Of a stretch of DNA of 36,971 nucleotides, positions 16,832 to 24,474 are shown piece by piece. A program made the translations under genes and the position numbers. Under the pieces are notes generated by a model. It saw only the letters and a program-made list of their open reading frames with translations, was not told the DNA's origin and ran no database searches. Numbering within the stretch: position 1 is the stretch's first letter; every line of letters starts with the position of its first letter. The DNA comes from Saccharomonospora azurea NA-128 (GTDB taxonomy: Bacteria > Actinomycetota > Actinomycetes > Mycobacteriales > Pseudonocardiaceae), in the NCBI RefSeq assembly GCF_000231055.2, contig NZ_CM001466.1:4174167-4211137 (forward strand), read 5' to 3'.

Positions 16832-17606
16832 GAGTGGAAGCGCTCACCGGTCCGGTGGTGAAGGGCATCGCCGCCCGGCTCGGGGTGACGCTCGTGCCGT
16901 TGCCCGTCGACGAGCACGGGCTCGTGCCCGAGTCGGTCCGCGAGGCACGCTCCGACGCCGTGTATGTGCAGCCGACGCTGCACAATCCGCTCGGTGTCAC
17001 GATGCCGGAGTGGCGCAGGCAGGAGCTGGCGCAGGTGCTGAACGATTTCGGCATCAACGCCGTGGAGGACACCGTCTACGCGTTCCTGCGCGACGAGGTG
17101 CCGTTGGCGGCGTACGCGCCGGAGCGCACCGTTCTCGTCGACAGCCTGTCGAAGCGCTTCTCTCCGGGGCTGACTCTGGGGTTCCTCGTCGCCTCCGAGG
17201 GGTTGGCGGGGCGGGTGGCGTCCGCGCTGCGCTCCGGAGGGTGGACGGCGCCCGGGTTCACGCTCGTCGCCGCCACGCACTGGTTCGAGGACGGGACGGT
17301 GTTCTCGGTGCGGCGACGCAAGCGGATCGACGCGGCACACAAGTCATAGATCGTCCGCAGTGGACTCGACGGGTTCGCGTTGCGCGGTGATCCCGCCGCC
17401 CACCACTGTTGGCGGGAGCTGCCTCCGCCGTGGCGCGCCGGGGTATCGCGGTCAGCCCCTCGGGTGCCTTCGCGGTCGGCGCCGCGCACGCCCCCAGTGC
17501 GGTACGGCTGGCCTTCGCGGGGCCCGATGTGTCCACACTGGAGAGTGCTGTGGGGGTGCTGGCGCGGCTCGCGCGGGGAACCCCGGAGGACGCACGGGCG
17601 GACTGA
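16832..17606 (+). pseudogene. MocR/GntR-type PLP aminotransferase-domain regulator, degraded
   Basis: From about 16834 the plus strand encodes the aminotransferase half of a MocR regulator: VDEHGLVPESV, VQPTLHNPLGV, the PLP-lysine region DSLSKRFSPGLTLGF, then RRRKRI. The winged-helix HTH and the first part of the aminotransferase domain are absent. TAG at 17347-17349 stops the frame, yet the same frame continues with FALRGDPAAHHCW and LPPPWRA (to about 17430). The frame then shifts to complete RRGIAVSPSGAFAVG and a normal C-terminus ending at TGA 17604-17606. At least three lesions: loss of the 5' part, one nonsense codon, one frame-shifting deletion. Confidence 0.82.
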
Positions 17607-17626
17607 CCGGGGCCGTACGTGCCGCC

Positions 17627-17651
17627 GTTTCATGCCGGCCGCCCAGGGGTA
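17627..17651 (+). promoter_or_regulatory. SigB/SigF-type promoter for the DUF2795 gene
   Basis: Exact GTTT (17627-17630), 16-nt spacer, GGGTA (17647-17651), 23 nt before the ATG. One of the two best matches in the window. Confidence 0.65.
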
Positions 17652-17674
17652 GTCGGCGCCATGGAGGTGACGTC

Positions 17675-17989
17675 ATGGCAACCACCAGGGAACGACTGCA
17701 CACGGCGTTGTCCGAGGCGGACTTCCCCGCCGAACGCGCCGAACTGGTGCGGTATGCGGAGCGGGCCGGTGCGGATTCCGACACCCTCCGCGAACTGAAG
17801 GGAATCCCCGCCGAGACCTACGGCGGTCTCGGTGAGGTCGAGCGCGCCGTGTCGTTCGCGACGCCCGAGGACGACCGGGAGCGGGCCGAGCGGCGTCGGA
17901 CGCACGACAAGCCCGGACTGTCGGAGCAGGCCAAGGACGTGGAGGCACACCCGATCGTCGAGGAGCTCGGCGAGAACCGGGGCAGTTGA
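17675..17989 (+). CDS. DUF2795-type protein
   Basis: The 104-residue soluble product has a DUF2795-like first half (LSEADFPAERAELVRYAERAGADSDTLRELKGIPAETYGGLGEVERAV, about 12-59), a helical domain found in many actinomycete small proteins, then a charged tail. ATG 17675 has GGAGG seven bases upstream, and an exact SigB/SigF-type promoter element precedes it. Monocistronic: the next gene has its own matching element. Function unknown; promoter type suggests stress induction. Confidence 0.8.
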   Translation: MATTRERLHTALSEADFPAERAELVRYAERAGADSDTLRELKGIPAETYGGLGEVERAVSFATPEDDRERAERRRTHDKPGLSEQAKDVEAHPIVEELGENRGS

Positions 17990-17992
17990 GCC

Positions 17993-18017
17993 GTTTGTCC
18001 GGGTTTGCCGACGGGTA
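17993..18017 (+). promoter_or_regulatory. SigB/SigF-type promoter for the helical hypothetical gene
   Basis: Exact GTTT (17993-17996), 16-nt spacer, GGGTA (18013-18017), 39 nt before the ATG at 18057. Same spacer length as the element at 17627. Confidence 0.65.
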
Positions 18018-18056
18018 GCTGTACATCGCGAACGTCTCGACGAGAGTAAGGCGATC

Positions 18057-18449
18057 ATGGAGCTTTCCGGCAGTGGCGAAGTGGAGAACTCGCCCGCACG
18101 GCTCGCCGCACGCGCCGAGGACGCCGTCAGGGCACTGACGCTCCGCACCTCGGGCCCGGTGGACGGTGACATCCTCGCCAGTCCCGGTGAGATGCACGAG
18201 GTGCTGGGCTCGTTGAGGCTGCTCGTCGACAACCTCTCCCGGTGCCTGCCGGAGATGGCGACCTGGCTCGAACAGTGCCTGTGGTGCGGTCGCATCGGCG
18301 GGCAGGACCCGCGGGCGTACGGCGAGGTCGCCGAGTCGATCTTCGAGGTCGCGTCGGCGTTGGCGCGGGCACACCGGATGGGCACGGCGCTGAGCCGTGA
18401 GATCCAGGCGGCGCAGTCCGCCAGCAGCGACCTCGTGGTCAGTGAGTGA
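18057..18449 (+). CDS. conserved-looking helical hypothetical protein
   Basis: The 130-residue product is predicted mostly helical, with no membrane segment or signal peptide. Residues about 60-90 contain two Cys near a Trp-rich helix (LSRCLPEMATWLEQCLWCG). No family is recognised with confidence. ATG 18057 is the first start after an exact SigB/SigF-like promoter element; the frame extends upstream only into the DUF2795 gene. A strong hairpin follows 12 bp after the stop, so it is probably monocistronic. Confidence 0.68.
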   Translation: MELSGSGEVENSPARLAARAEDAVRALTLRTSGPVDGDILASPGEMHEVLGSLRLLVDNLSRCLPEMATWLEQCLWCGRIGGQDPRAYGEVAESIFEVASALARAHRMGTALSREIQAAQSASSDLVVSE

Positions 18450-18461
18450 CGGACGGACGGC

Positions 18462-18488
18462 GCGGACGGCCGCGGCAGGGCCGTCCGC
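18462..18488 (+). terminator. hairpin terminator
   Basis: Perfect 10-bp stem (18462-18471 with 18479-18488), 7-nt loop GCGGCAG, 12 bp after the preceding stop. Confidence 0.75.
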
Positions 18489-18565
18489 CCGTCCGCGCGG
18501 TGGGTGTCGAGGGCGAAGAGGATTGTTGCCGACGTCGTCGATACCGGCTGGTTCACAGCTCCACG

Positions 18566-18781
18566 TCACGACGGGCTCGTCGCCTCGCCACCCGTGTTCT
18601 CCTGCTGATCACCCGGCTGCCGGGGAAGGGGCGGCTGGAGGGCGTTGGCTTCCCGCTGCTGCTCGATCGCCTCGACCAGCTCGCTCTGACTCATGTGCGC
18701 GACGAACGGGATGCCCTCCTCATGGGCTGTCTCCGTGAGCTCTCCCCACGTCCGGTCGTTCAGGTCCTTCTGCTGCGGCAT
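18566..18781 (-). CDS. small Rho-N/SAP-like hypothetical protein
   Basis: A 71-residue product (start MPQQKDLNDRTWGELTETAH). The core, with SQSELVEAIEQQREA, resembles the two-helix Rho-N/SAP-type motif found in small actinobacterial proteins; the tail is Pro/Gln-rich. ATG 18781 is preferred since GGAGG lies six bases upstream; the frame's upstream extension overlaps the divergent protease promoter. No known partner; it might bind nucleic acid. Confidence 0.62.
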   Translation of the reverse strand: MPQQKDLNDRTWGELTETAHEEGIPFVAHMSQSELVEAIEQQREANALQPPLPRQPGDQQENTGGEATSPS

Positions 18782-18794
18782 TGTCATCCTCCGC

Positions 18795-18819
18795 GTCTGC
18801 CGACTACGGCATTCGGGTA
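18795..18819 (+). promoter_or_regulatory. SigB/SigF-type promoter candidate for the site-2 protease gene
   Basis: GTCT (18795-18798), 16-nt spacer, GGGTA (18815-18819, followed by G), 49 nt before the ATG at 18869. One mismatch in the -35. Confidence 0.45.
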
Positions 18820-18868
18820 GCCCACAGGGTGGAGCGTTAACCCATTCGGAGGCTGCTGGAGGCGTCAC

Positions 18869-20050
18869 ATGTCCTCGACGTTCAGACTCGGCACGATCGC
18901 GGGTATCCGGGTCGGCGCGCACTGGAGCGTGCTCGGCATCCTGCTCATCCTCGTGGTCGCGCTCGGCTTCCGGAACTGGCCCGTCCTGGCTCCCGGCCAC
19001 GCCGGTGTCGTCTACGTCCTGGCGGCTGTGGTGACGGCCGTGTTCTTCCTCGCCTCACTGCTCGCGCACGAGCTCGCGCACGCGGTCGTCGCTCGTCGGC
19101 AGGGCATCGAGGTCGACGACATCACCCTGTGGCTGCTCGGCGGCCTCGCCCGGCTCCGCAGTGAAGCCCGGACACCCGGGGCCGACCTGAGGGTGGCCGT
19201 CGCGGGCCCGTTGGCGAGCCTGGTGTGCGGCGCGGTGTTCGGGGCCCTCGCCTGGCTGCTCGTCACGGTGGACGCCCCGTTCCTCGCGGTGATGGCGGCG
19301 GTGTACCTCGCGCTGTTCAACGGTGTTCTCGCGGCCTTCAACCTGGTTCCCGCCGCCCCGCTGGACGGCGGGCGAGTCCTGCGCGCCGCGCTGTGGGCGT
19401 GGAAGGGCGACCGGCACCTCGCCGCCGTCTGGAGTGCTCGCGCGGGCCGCGGGTTCGGCATCCTGCTCATTCTCGCCGGCGTGTGGCAGCTGCTGTTCGC
19501 GGGCACGGGCAGCGGCCTGTGGTGGGTGCTGATCGGCTTGTTCGTCGTCACCGTCGCGGGTGCCGAGGAACGCGAGGCACACCTCGGCAGCACGCTCCAG
19601 GACGTGCGCGTGTCCGAGGTCATGACCCCCGACCCGGACACCACCGACGCCGACACCTCGGTGCACGACTTCCTGCACGACGTCGTGCTCGTCCGGCGGC
19701 ACTCGGCGTTTCCGGTCGTGGACGGGCGAGGACACGTGGAGGGGCTGGTGACGCTGAACCGGCTGCGGTCGGTGCCCCTCGACGAGCGGGGCACGACCCG
19801 TGTGCACGACATCGCGTGCCCGGCGAGTGACGTCCCGACCGCCACGCCGGACACTCCGCTCACCGATCTGCTGCCCGACCTGCGCGACGCCCCGGACGGG
19901 CGGGCGCTCGTGTTCGACGGCGATCGACTCGCGGGCATCGTGACGCCCACCGACGTCAGCCGTGCCGTGACCGTGCGGGGGTTGGTCGAGGCGGACCCGC
20001 GCCATGTGGTCCGCCCCGTGCACGGCACGCCTCCGCCCCCGGTGGCGTGA
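18869..20050 (+). CDS. site-2 metalloprotease (M50) with CBS pair
   Basis: The 393-residue polytopic membrane protein has the zinc motif HELAH (67-71) and the third-ligand motif NLVPAAPLDGG (D166). Membrane helices lie at about 20-34, 46-72, 108-133, 137-162 and 191-229. Two CBS motifs (about 245-385) form a cytosolic nucleotide-sensing module. This is the Rip3-like class of intramembrane proteases, which cut anti-sigma or other membrane-bound factors. ATG 18869 has GGAGG close upstream. The CBS pair suggests energy-state control. Its substrate is not identifiable; no adjacent anti-sigma gene with a membrane helix is visible. Confidence 0.9.
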   Translation: MSSTFRLGTIAGIRVGAHWSVLGILLILVVALGFRNWPVLAPGHAGVVYVLAAVVTAVFFLASLLAHELAHAVVARRQGIEVDDITLWLLGGLARLRSEARTPGADLRVAVAGPLASLVCGAVFGALAWLLVTVDAPFLAVMAAVYLALFNGVLAAFNLVPAAPLDGGRVLRAALWAWKGDRHLAAVWSARAGRGFGILLILAGVWQLLFAGTGSGLWWVLIGLFVVTVAGAEEREAHLGSTLQDVRVSEVMTPDPDTTDADTSVHDFLHDVVLVRRHSAFPVVDGRGHVEGLVTLNRLRSVPLDERGTTRVHDIACPASDVPTATPDTPLTDLLPDLRDAPDGRALVFDGDRLAGIVTPTDVSRAVTVRGLVEADPRHVVRPVHGTPPPPVA

Positions 20051-20069
20051 GCCGGGCCGGTCGAGGACG

Positions 20070-21125
20070 TCAGGGCCGTTCGCCGACCCCGGTGGCCAGC
20101 TCGCCGAGCCGCCCGCCCTCGGTCGACGAGGCCAGCGGCGGCGTCGCCTCACCCGCCCGCTCACGCAGTCCGGTGAGGAACTCGGCGACGGCCTCGGCCG
20201 CGGTGTGCTGCGGTGTCCAGCCCAGTTCGGTCCGCGCGCGCGTCGTGTCCATCAACGGCAGGCGCACCACCGCGTCGAACAGGTCTGGGGAGGCCGGGAC
20301 GAGACGGAGATTCCACGCCGCCGAGAGGACGGTGCGGAGCACCCGTGAGGGCACGGGGACCGTGCGTGCGTCGAGCACGCGGGCGAGCAGGGCGCCGTCG
20401 ACGATCTCCTCGGCGGCCACGTTGAACGCGCCCCGCACGTCCCGCGTGGCGGCCAGTGCGAACGCGCGCCCCGCGTCGGCGGAGTGCACGACCTGCATGC
20501 GCAGCGACCGCGCGTTCGGGACCACCGGGATCAGCCCGGGACGCACCAGGCTCGTCGGCACGAACGGGCCCAGGAACAGCCGCCGCTGCTGGGACGCCGT
20601 CTCGCGACGGAAGACGAACCCCGGCCGCATCCGCACCACGCGAATCGACTCGTGCTCGGCCTCGAAGGCGTCGAGTGCCCGCTCCAGATACGCCTTCTCG
20701 CGGGTGTAGGCCGCGCCGGGCCAGCCGTGTGTGGGCCAGTCTTCGGTCACCGCGTGGTCCTTCGGCCCGGGGGAGTAGGCCCCGACCGACGACGAGTGCA
20801 CGAGAGCGGGCACCGCGCAGCGTGCGGCGGCCTCGAAGACGCGCAGGCTCCCGAGCACGTTCGCGCGCCACGTCGTCGGCGGGTTCCGGGTGGGTTGGAA
20901 CAGCCAGGCGAGGTGCACGACCGCGTCGGCGCCGGCGAACACCGAGTCGAGCGCGGCATCGTCGGCCGTGCCGAGATCGAGCTTCTCGACCGTCAGCTTC
21001 GGGTGCGTCCACCGCGGTGCCCGCCGCGCGATGCCGACGATCGACTCGACCGCCGGATCGTCGCCGAGCGCCTCGACGACGCTGGTGCCGATGTTGCCGG
21101 TCGCCCCGGTCACCACGACCCGCAT
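20070..21125 (-). CDS. NAD(P)-dependent extended SDR (epimerase/dehydratase family)
   Basis: The 351-residue product begins MRVVVTGATGNIG (GATGNIG at 7-13), has the DAVVHLAW strand, SSSVGAYSPG and an AAYTREKAYLE catalytic Y-x3-K. The substrate half resembles the atypical/extended SDRs acting on sterols, sugars or flavonoid-like compounds; no specific assignment. It ends 19 bp from the convergent protease gene. It is downstream of the SRPBCC gene by six bases, so the two are one operon. Confidence 0.85.
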   Translation of the reverse strand: MRVVVTGATGNIGTSVVEALGDDPAVESIVGIARRAPRWTHPKLTVEKLDLGTADDAALDSVFAGADAVVHLAWLFQPTRNPPTTWRANVLGSLRVFEAAARCAVPALVHSSSVGAYSPGPKDHAVTEDWPTHGWPGAAYTREKAYLERALDAFEAEHESIRVVRMRPGFVFRRETASQQRRLFLGPFVPTSLVRPGLIPVVPNARSLRMQVVHSADAGRAFALAATRDVRGAFNVAAEEIVDGALLARVLDARTVPVPSRVLRTVLSAAWNLRLVPASPDLFDAVVRLPLMDTTRARTELGWTPQHTAAEAVAEFLTGLRERAGEATPPLASSTEGGRLGELATGVGERP

Positions 21126-21131
21126 CGTCGG

Positions 21132-21566
21132 CTACCGGGTGGTCTCGGTGCGGTCCTGCACGAGCGAGTTCAGCCGGTCCAGCGCCTGCTCGATCCGGCT
21201 GTCGACGTCGGCGCTCTGTTCGCCGCCCAGTGTTTCCGGCGCGTCGCCCGCGAACTCGATGTGCAGGGTGGCGAGGGTGGCGTTCGACCCGCCGTCGCCG
21301 TGGGGCTCGATCTGCAACCACCCCTCGTAGCCGGTGTCCTGGCCGCCCCACCGCAGACGCATCCGATCGCGGTCGGCGTCGACGTAGCCGGTCTGGTCGC
21401 GGACCTCGCTCCCGCTGGCGACCCAGGCGTGCAGGGTGCCCTCGCCCTCGGGTTCCACCTCGACGCCCTCGGGCGTCCAGCTGTCCAGCGACGTGAGGGT
21501 CGAGGCGATGTCGAAGACGACCCGCGGGCCGGCGTCGATGACCCGGGTCTGCTCGAAATCGGTCAT
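21132..21566 (-). CDS. SRPBCC-family (START-like) protein
   Basis: The 144-residue product has the helix-grip fold signature of polyketide cyclase/SRPBCC proteins: an opening strand TDFEQTRVIDAGPRVVFDIAS, WTPEG, and a C-terminal helix (SRIEQALDRLNSLV). These bind hydrophobic ligands. ATG 21566 lies ten nt after a promoter-like GGGTA. First gene of the operon with the SDR six bases downstream. Ligand unknown. Confidence 0.82.
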   Translation of the reverse strand: MTDFEQTRVIDAGPRVVFDIASTLTSLDSWTPEGVEVEPEGEGTLHAWVASGSEVRDQTGYVDADRDRMRLRWGGQDTGYEGWLQIEPHGDGGSNATLATLHIEFAGDAPETLGGEQSADVDSRIEQALDRLNSLVQDRTETTR

Positions 21567-21576
21567 GGCGCTGGCA

Positions 21577-21600
21577 TACCCAACCCGTCGAGGGCTATAC
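21577..21600 (-). promoter_or_regulatory. SigB/SigF-type promoter candidate for the SRPBCC-SDR operon
   Basis: Minus-strand GTAT (21597-21600), 15-nt spacer, GGGTA (21577-21581, preceded upstream by no second copy), ending ten nt before the ATG at 21566. Confidence 0.4.
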
Positions 21601-21653
21601 CTCGCTCGGGTCCGCGGTGAACTCCGCCGGGAGGGGGACCGGGTGTGCGGCCG

Positions 21654-22520
21654 CTAGGTCATGCCCCGCAGCACGAACGACGGCGGACGGGTGCCCCGGA
21701 TGCTGGCCACCATGTCCACCACCTGCCGGGTTCGGCGCACTTCGTGGGCGCGGAACACCGCAGCGCCCTCCCAGGCCGCCACGGCGGTCGCGGCGAGCGT
21801 GCCGTCGACCCGGTCGGACAGCTCGGCGTCGAGGGTCTCGCCCACGAAGTCCTTGTTCGACAGCGCGAGCAGCACCGGCCACGGGGTCGAGGTGAGTTCG
21901 GACAGCCGGCGCAGCAGTTCGAGCCCGTGCCAGGTGTTCTTGCCGAAGTCGTGGGTCGGGTCGATGAGGATGCCGCCGCGGGGAACGCCGAGTGCGGCCA
22001 CGTGTTCGGCCCGCCGCGTGACCTCCTCCGCCACGGCGGCCACGACGTCGTCGTAGGCCACCCGGTGGGGCAGTGTCCGGGGTGACGCGCCGCCCGTGTG
22101 CGAGCACACGTAACCCGCGCCGAACTCGGCGGCCACCTCGGCCAGCGCGGGATCGGCCGACTGCCAGGTGTCGTTGATGAGGTCCGCGCCCTCCTCGCAC
22201 ACCTGCCTGCCGACCTCCGAGCGCCACGTGTCCACGCTGATGAGCAGGTCGGGGTGCCGGTCGCGCACGGCGGCGACCACGGGGGCGACGCGGCGGATCT
22301 CCTCGGCCACGGACACGTCCGAGCCCGGGCCGGCCTTCACACCGCCGATGTCGACGATGTCGGCGCCGTCCACGACGGCCGCGTCCACGGCCCGCACGGC
22401 GGAGTCGAGGGAGTAGGTGGCCCCCTTGTCGTAGAACGAGTCGGGAGTCCGGTTGACGATGGCCATGACGAACGCGCGATCGCGTTCCACGACACGGCCA
22501 CGGCAATGCAGGGTCACCAC
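21654..22520 (-). CDS. folP2: dihydropteroate synthase-like protein, FolP2 type
   Basis: The 288-residue TIM-barrel protein matches mycobacterial FolP2 closely: FVMAIVNRTPDSFYDKGAT, DIVDIGGVKAGPG, ISVDTWRSEV, DLINDTW, HDFGKNT and ALSNKDFVGETL. Real DHPS has NVTPDSFSDGG in the first motif; the Tyr-Asp-Lys version is FolP2-like. In mycobacteria FolP2 does not show DHPS activity, so folate synthesis should not be assumed here. GTG 22520 is chosen because TAGGGT lies seven bases before it, giving a leaderless message; GTG 22517 is equally in frame. It is monocistronic. Confidence 0.87.
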   Translation of the reverse strand: MVTLHCRGRVVERDRAFVMAIVNRTPDSFYDKGATYSLDSAVRAVDAAVVDGADIVDIGGVKAGPGSDVSVAEEIRRVAPVVAAVRDRHPDLLISVDTWRSEVGRQVCEEGADLINDTWQSADPALAEVAAEFGAGYVCSHTGGASPRTLPHRVAYDDVVAAVAEEVTRRAEHVAALGVPRGGILIDPTHDFGKNTWHGLELLRRLSELTSTPWPVLLALSNKDFVGETLDAELSDRVDGTLAATAVAAWEGAAVFRAHEVRRTRQVVDMVASIRGTRPPSFVLRGMT

Positions 22521-22527
22521 GGCAACG

Positions 22528-22533
22528 ACCCTA
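22528..22533 (-). promoter_or_regulatory. -10 element of a leaderless folP2 transcript
   Basis: Minus-strand TAGGGT, seven nt before GTG 22520. No clear -35 or ribosome site. Weak alone, but the spacing matches the elements at 24361, 27063 and 28874. Confidence 0.35.
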
Positions 22534-22566
22534 GCCGTCCGCCTGGATTCCACACCGCACGCGGCG

Positions 22567-23178
22567 TCAGATCCAGCCCTCCTCCCAGGCCCGCCGGGCG
22601 GCCTCGTACCGGGTGGAGACGCCGAGCTTCGACATGGCCGCCGACAGGTAGTTGCGCACCGTCCCGGGCGCGAGGTGCGCCTGCTCGGCGATGGCGGAGA
22701 CCGTGCTGCCCGTGTGCGCGTACCGCAGCAGCTCCAGCTCTCGCTCGGTGAGCGGGCAGCTCGACGCCGTCAGCGCGGACGCGGCGATCTCGGGGTCGAC
22801 GTACCGCTTGCCCGCGTGGACGTCCCGGAGAATCTCCGCCAGCCGGCTCGCCGCCGTGGTCTTGGGCACGAAACCGCGCACTCCGCTGGCCAGCGCGCGT
22901 TTCAGAACCCCGGGCCGGGCGTGCCGGGTGACGATCACGATCGGGATCTCGACCTCGGCGCGGACCCGGCTCGCCGCTTCCACGCCGTCCAAGCGCGGCA
23001 TCTCCAGATCGAAGACCGCGAGGTCGGGCCCGGTGTTCCGGACCAGCTCGACCGCCGTCTCCCCGTCACCGGCCTGGCCCACGACCTCGATGTCGTCCTC
23101 CAGACCGAGCAGGGTGGCCAGCGCTCCGCGGATCAGGTCCTCGTCGTCGGCCAGCACGATGCGGATCAGTTCCCTCAC
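22567..23178 (-). CDS. NarL/LuxR-type response regulator (DesR-like)
   Basis: The 203-residue product has an N-terminal receiver with acid pocket D11-D12, phosphoacceptor D57 in VFDLEMP, Thr in IVTRH and Lys in VPKTT, and a C-terminal LuxR HTH (about 138-200; LTERELELLRYAHTG, APGTVRNYLSAAMSKL). It overlaps the sensor kinase stop by four bases and is the second gene of that pair. The DesR-like order next to an ABC exporter suggests that it controls the divergent transporter. Confidence 0.93.
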   Translation of the reverse strand: MRELIRIVLADDEDLIRGALATLLGLEDDIEVVGQAGDGETAVELVRNTGPDLAVFDLEMPRLDGVEAASRVRAEVEIPIVIVTRHARPGVLKRALASGVRGFVPKTTAASRLAEILRDVHAGKRYVDPEIAASALTASSCPLTERELELLRYAHTGSTVSAIAEQAHLAPGTVRNYLSAAMSKLGVSTRYEAARRAWEEGWI

Positions 23179-24353
23179 CTCCGCACGGGCGCGTGACCGC
23201 CCAGCTCGAACGTCGCGTCGCCACCATCCTCGATCACGCGGCCCCGCACGTCACCGCCGAGCGTGGCGAAGCGCTCGCGCAGCCCGGCGATACCGCTGCC
23301 GGGGGTGGCCTGCCGGGGCGTGATGCCGTCGTTGACCAGCCGGATGTGGGCCGTCGTGGAGTCGACCCGCAGCACGACGACGCACCGGGTGGCGTCGCTG
23401 TGCCGGAGGATGTTCGTCGTCCCTTCCCGGATCAGCGCGCCGAACAGTTCCTGCAACGGGGGCGGCACGTGTCGCGCGTCCCCGCGTACCTCGGTGTCGA
23501 TGCCCGCGGCGCCGAGGAGTTCCACGGCGTTGGCGAGTTCCCGGCGCAGGTCGGTGCCCCGGTAGCCGTGGACGACGCGGCGGGTGTCCGTCATCGCGGT
23601 ACGGGCGAGCTCGGTCAACTCGGCGGCCTGGGCTCTGGCCGCGTCGTCGTCGCGCCCGATGAGCCGCTCGGTGAGCTCACCCTTGAGCATGATCGCCTGG
23701 AGGTGGTGGCCCTGGATGTCGTGGAGGTCGGCGGCGAACCGGAGGCGTTCGCGGGCCACGGCGAGTTCCTCGGCGAGCTCCCGGGACTTGTCGATCTGCA
23801 CGACCATGTCCCAGAACCAGATCTGGGTCAGGTCGAGCGCCGCGAAGCACAGCACGAACCCGGCGGCCAGGACGGCCATGAACCAGGGGAACCCGCCGCC
23901 GGGCTCCACGTCGCGCAACGGGATCGCCACCAGGCCGGCGCCCGCCGCCACGACCGCCATCACGAACGCCGTCGGACGCCGTCGTCCCTTGGGCGTGTTG
24001 AGCACCACGCCTCCGGCGGTCAGGCCGGGCAGGAACGCCCACGCGGTCGGGTTCGGCTGGACGACCGTGGCGTAACCCCAGGCGGCGACGGTCAGGACGA
24101 ACGTGACGCCGTGTTCGACGGTGGGTCCGCGGCGACCGTGCCGCAGGCCGTCGTTGACGAACCGTGTGCGCTGCACGATCGTCAGCAGGCCCGCGCCGAT
24201 GGTGACGACGACGAGCGGGACCCGTCGTTCGGTGTCGGCGGCGAGCTGCAGCCACGGGATCAGAGCGAGGTAGCTCAGCAGGACCAGCGACCACCACGTG
24301 TACTTGTGCAGCCGCCGTAGTCCCGTGCCGAACTCCGAGTTCGCGTCGCTCAC
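23175..24353 (-). CDS. HisKA_3-type sensor histidine kinase (DesK-like)
   Basis: The 392-residue product has an N-terminal membrane region with about five helices (about 17-38, 45-63, 78-95, 105-118, 127-163), an amphipathic linker, a HisKA_3 segment ARERLRFAADLHDIQGHHLQAI with the phosphorylatable His in LHD, and an HATPase with NILRHSDA (N-box) and GSGIAGLRERFA. GTG 24353 is preferred because the minus-strand TATGCT lies seven nt before it, giving a leaderless message; ATG 24365 and 24395 are alternatives. It overlaps the response-regulator gene by four bases. Signals may be lipid or envelope related, as for DesK; that is inference. Confidence 0.88.
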   Translation of the reverse strand: MSDANSEFGTGLRRLHKYTWWSLVLLSYLALIPWLQLAADTERRVPLVVVTIGAGLLTIVQRTRFVNDGLRHGRRGPTVEHGVTFVLTVAAWGYATVVQPNPTAWAFLPGLTAGGVVLNTPKGRRRPTAFVMAVVAAGAGLVAIPLRDVEPGGGFPWFMAVLAAGFVLCFAALDLTQIWFWDMVVQIDKSRELAEELAVARERLRFAADLHDIQGHHLQAIMLKGELTERLIGRDDDAARAQAAELTELARTAMTDTRRVVHGYRGTDLRRELANAVELLGAAGIDTEVRGDARHVPPPLQELFGALIREGTTNILRHSDATRCVVVLRVDSTTAHIRLVNDGITPRQATPGSGIAGLRERFATLGGDVRGRVIEDGGDATFELGGHAPVRR

Positions 24354-24360
24354 CTCACGG

Positions 24361-24366
24361 AGCATA
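24361..24366 (-). promoter_or_regulatory. -10 element of the two-component operon
   Basis: Minus-strand TATGCT seven nt before GTG 24353. No convincing -35. Confidence 0.35.
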
Positions 24367-24402
24367 GCTCTTGCCGGCGTGGTGACAGATGTCATGGCGA
24401 GG

Positions 24403-24418
24403 CATGCGGATTCGCATG
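24403..24418. promoter_or_regulatory. inverted repeat, candidate operator between kinase and ABC genes
   Basis: Perfect 6-bp arms CATGCG and CGCATG around GATT. It sits between the divergent kinase and ABC transporter starts, 56 bp from the ATG at 24475. A natural site for the neighbouring LuxR-type regulator; binding is inference. Confidence 0.5.
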
Positions 24419-24474
24419 TGGACTGTTGACGTCTCGTTCTACCGCGGGTTCCCGCGACGCGGCACGCTGTCCAC

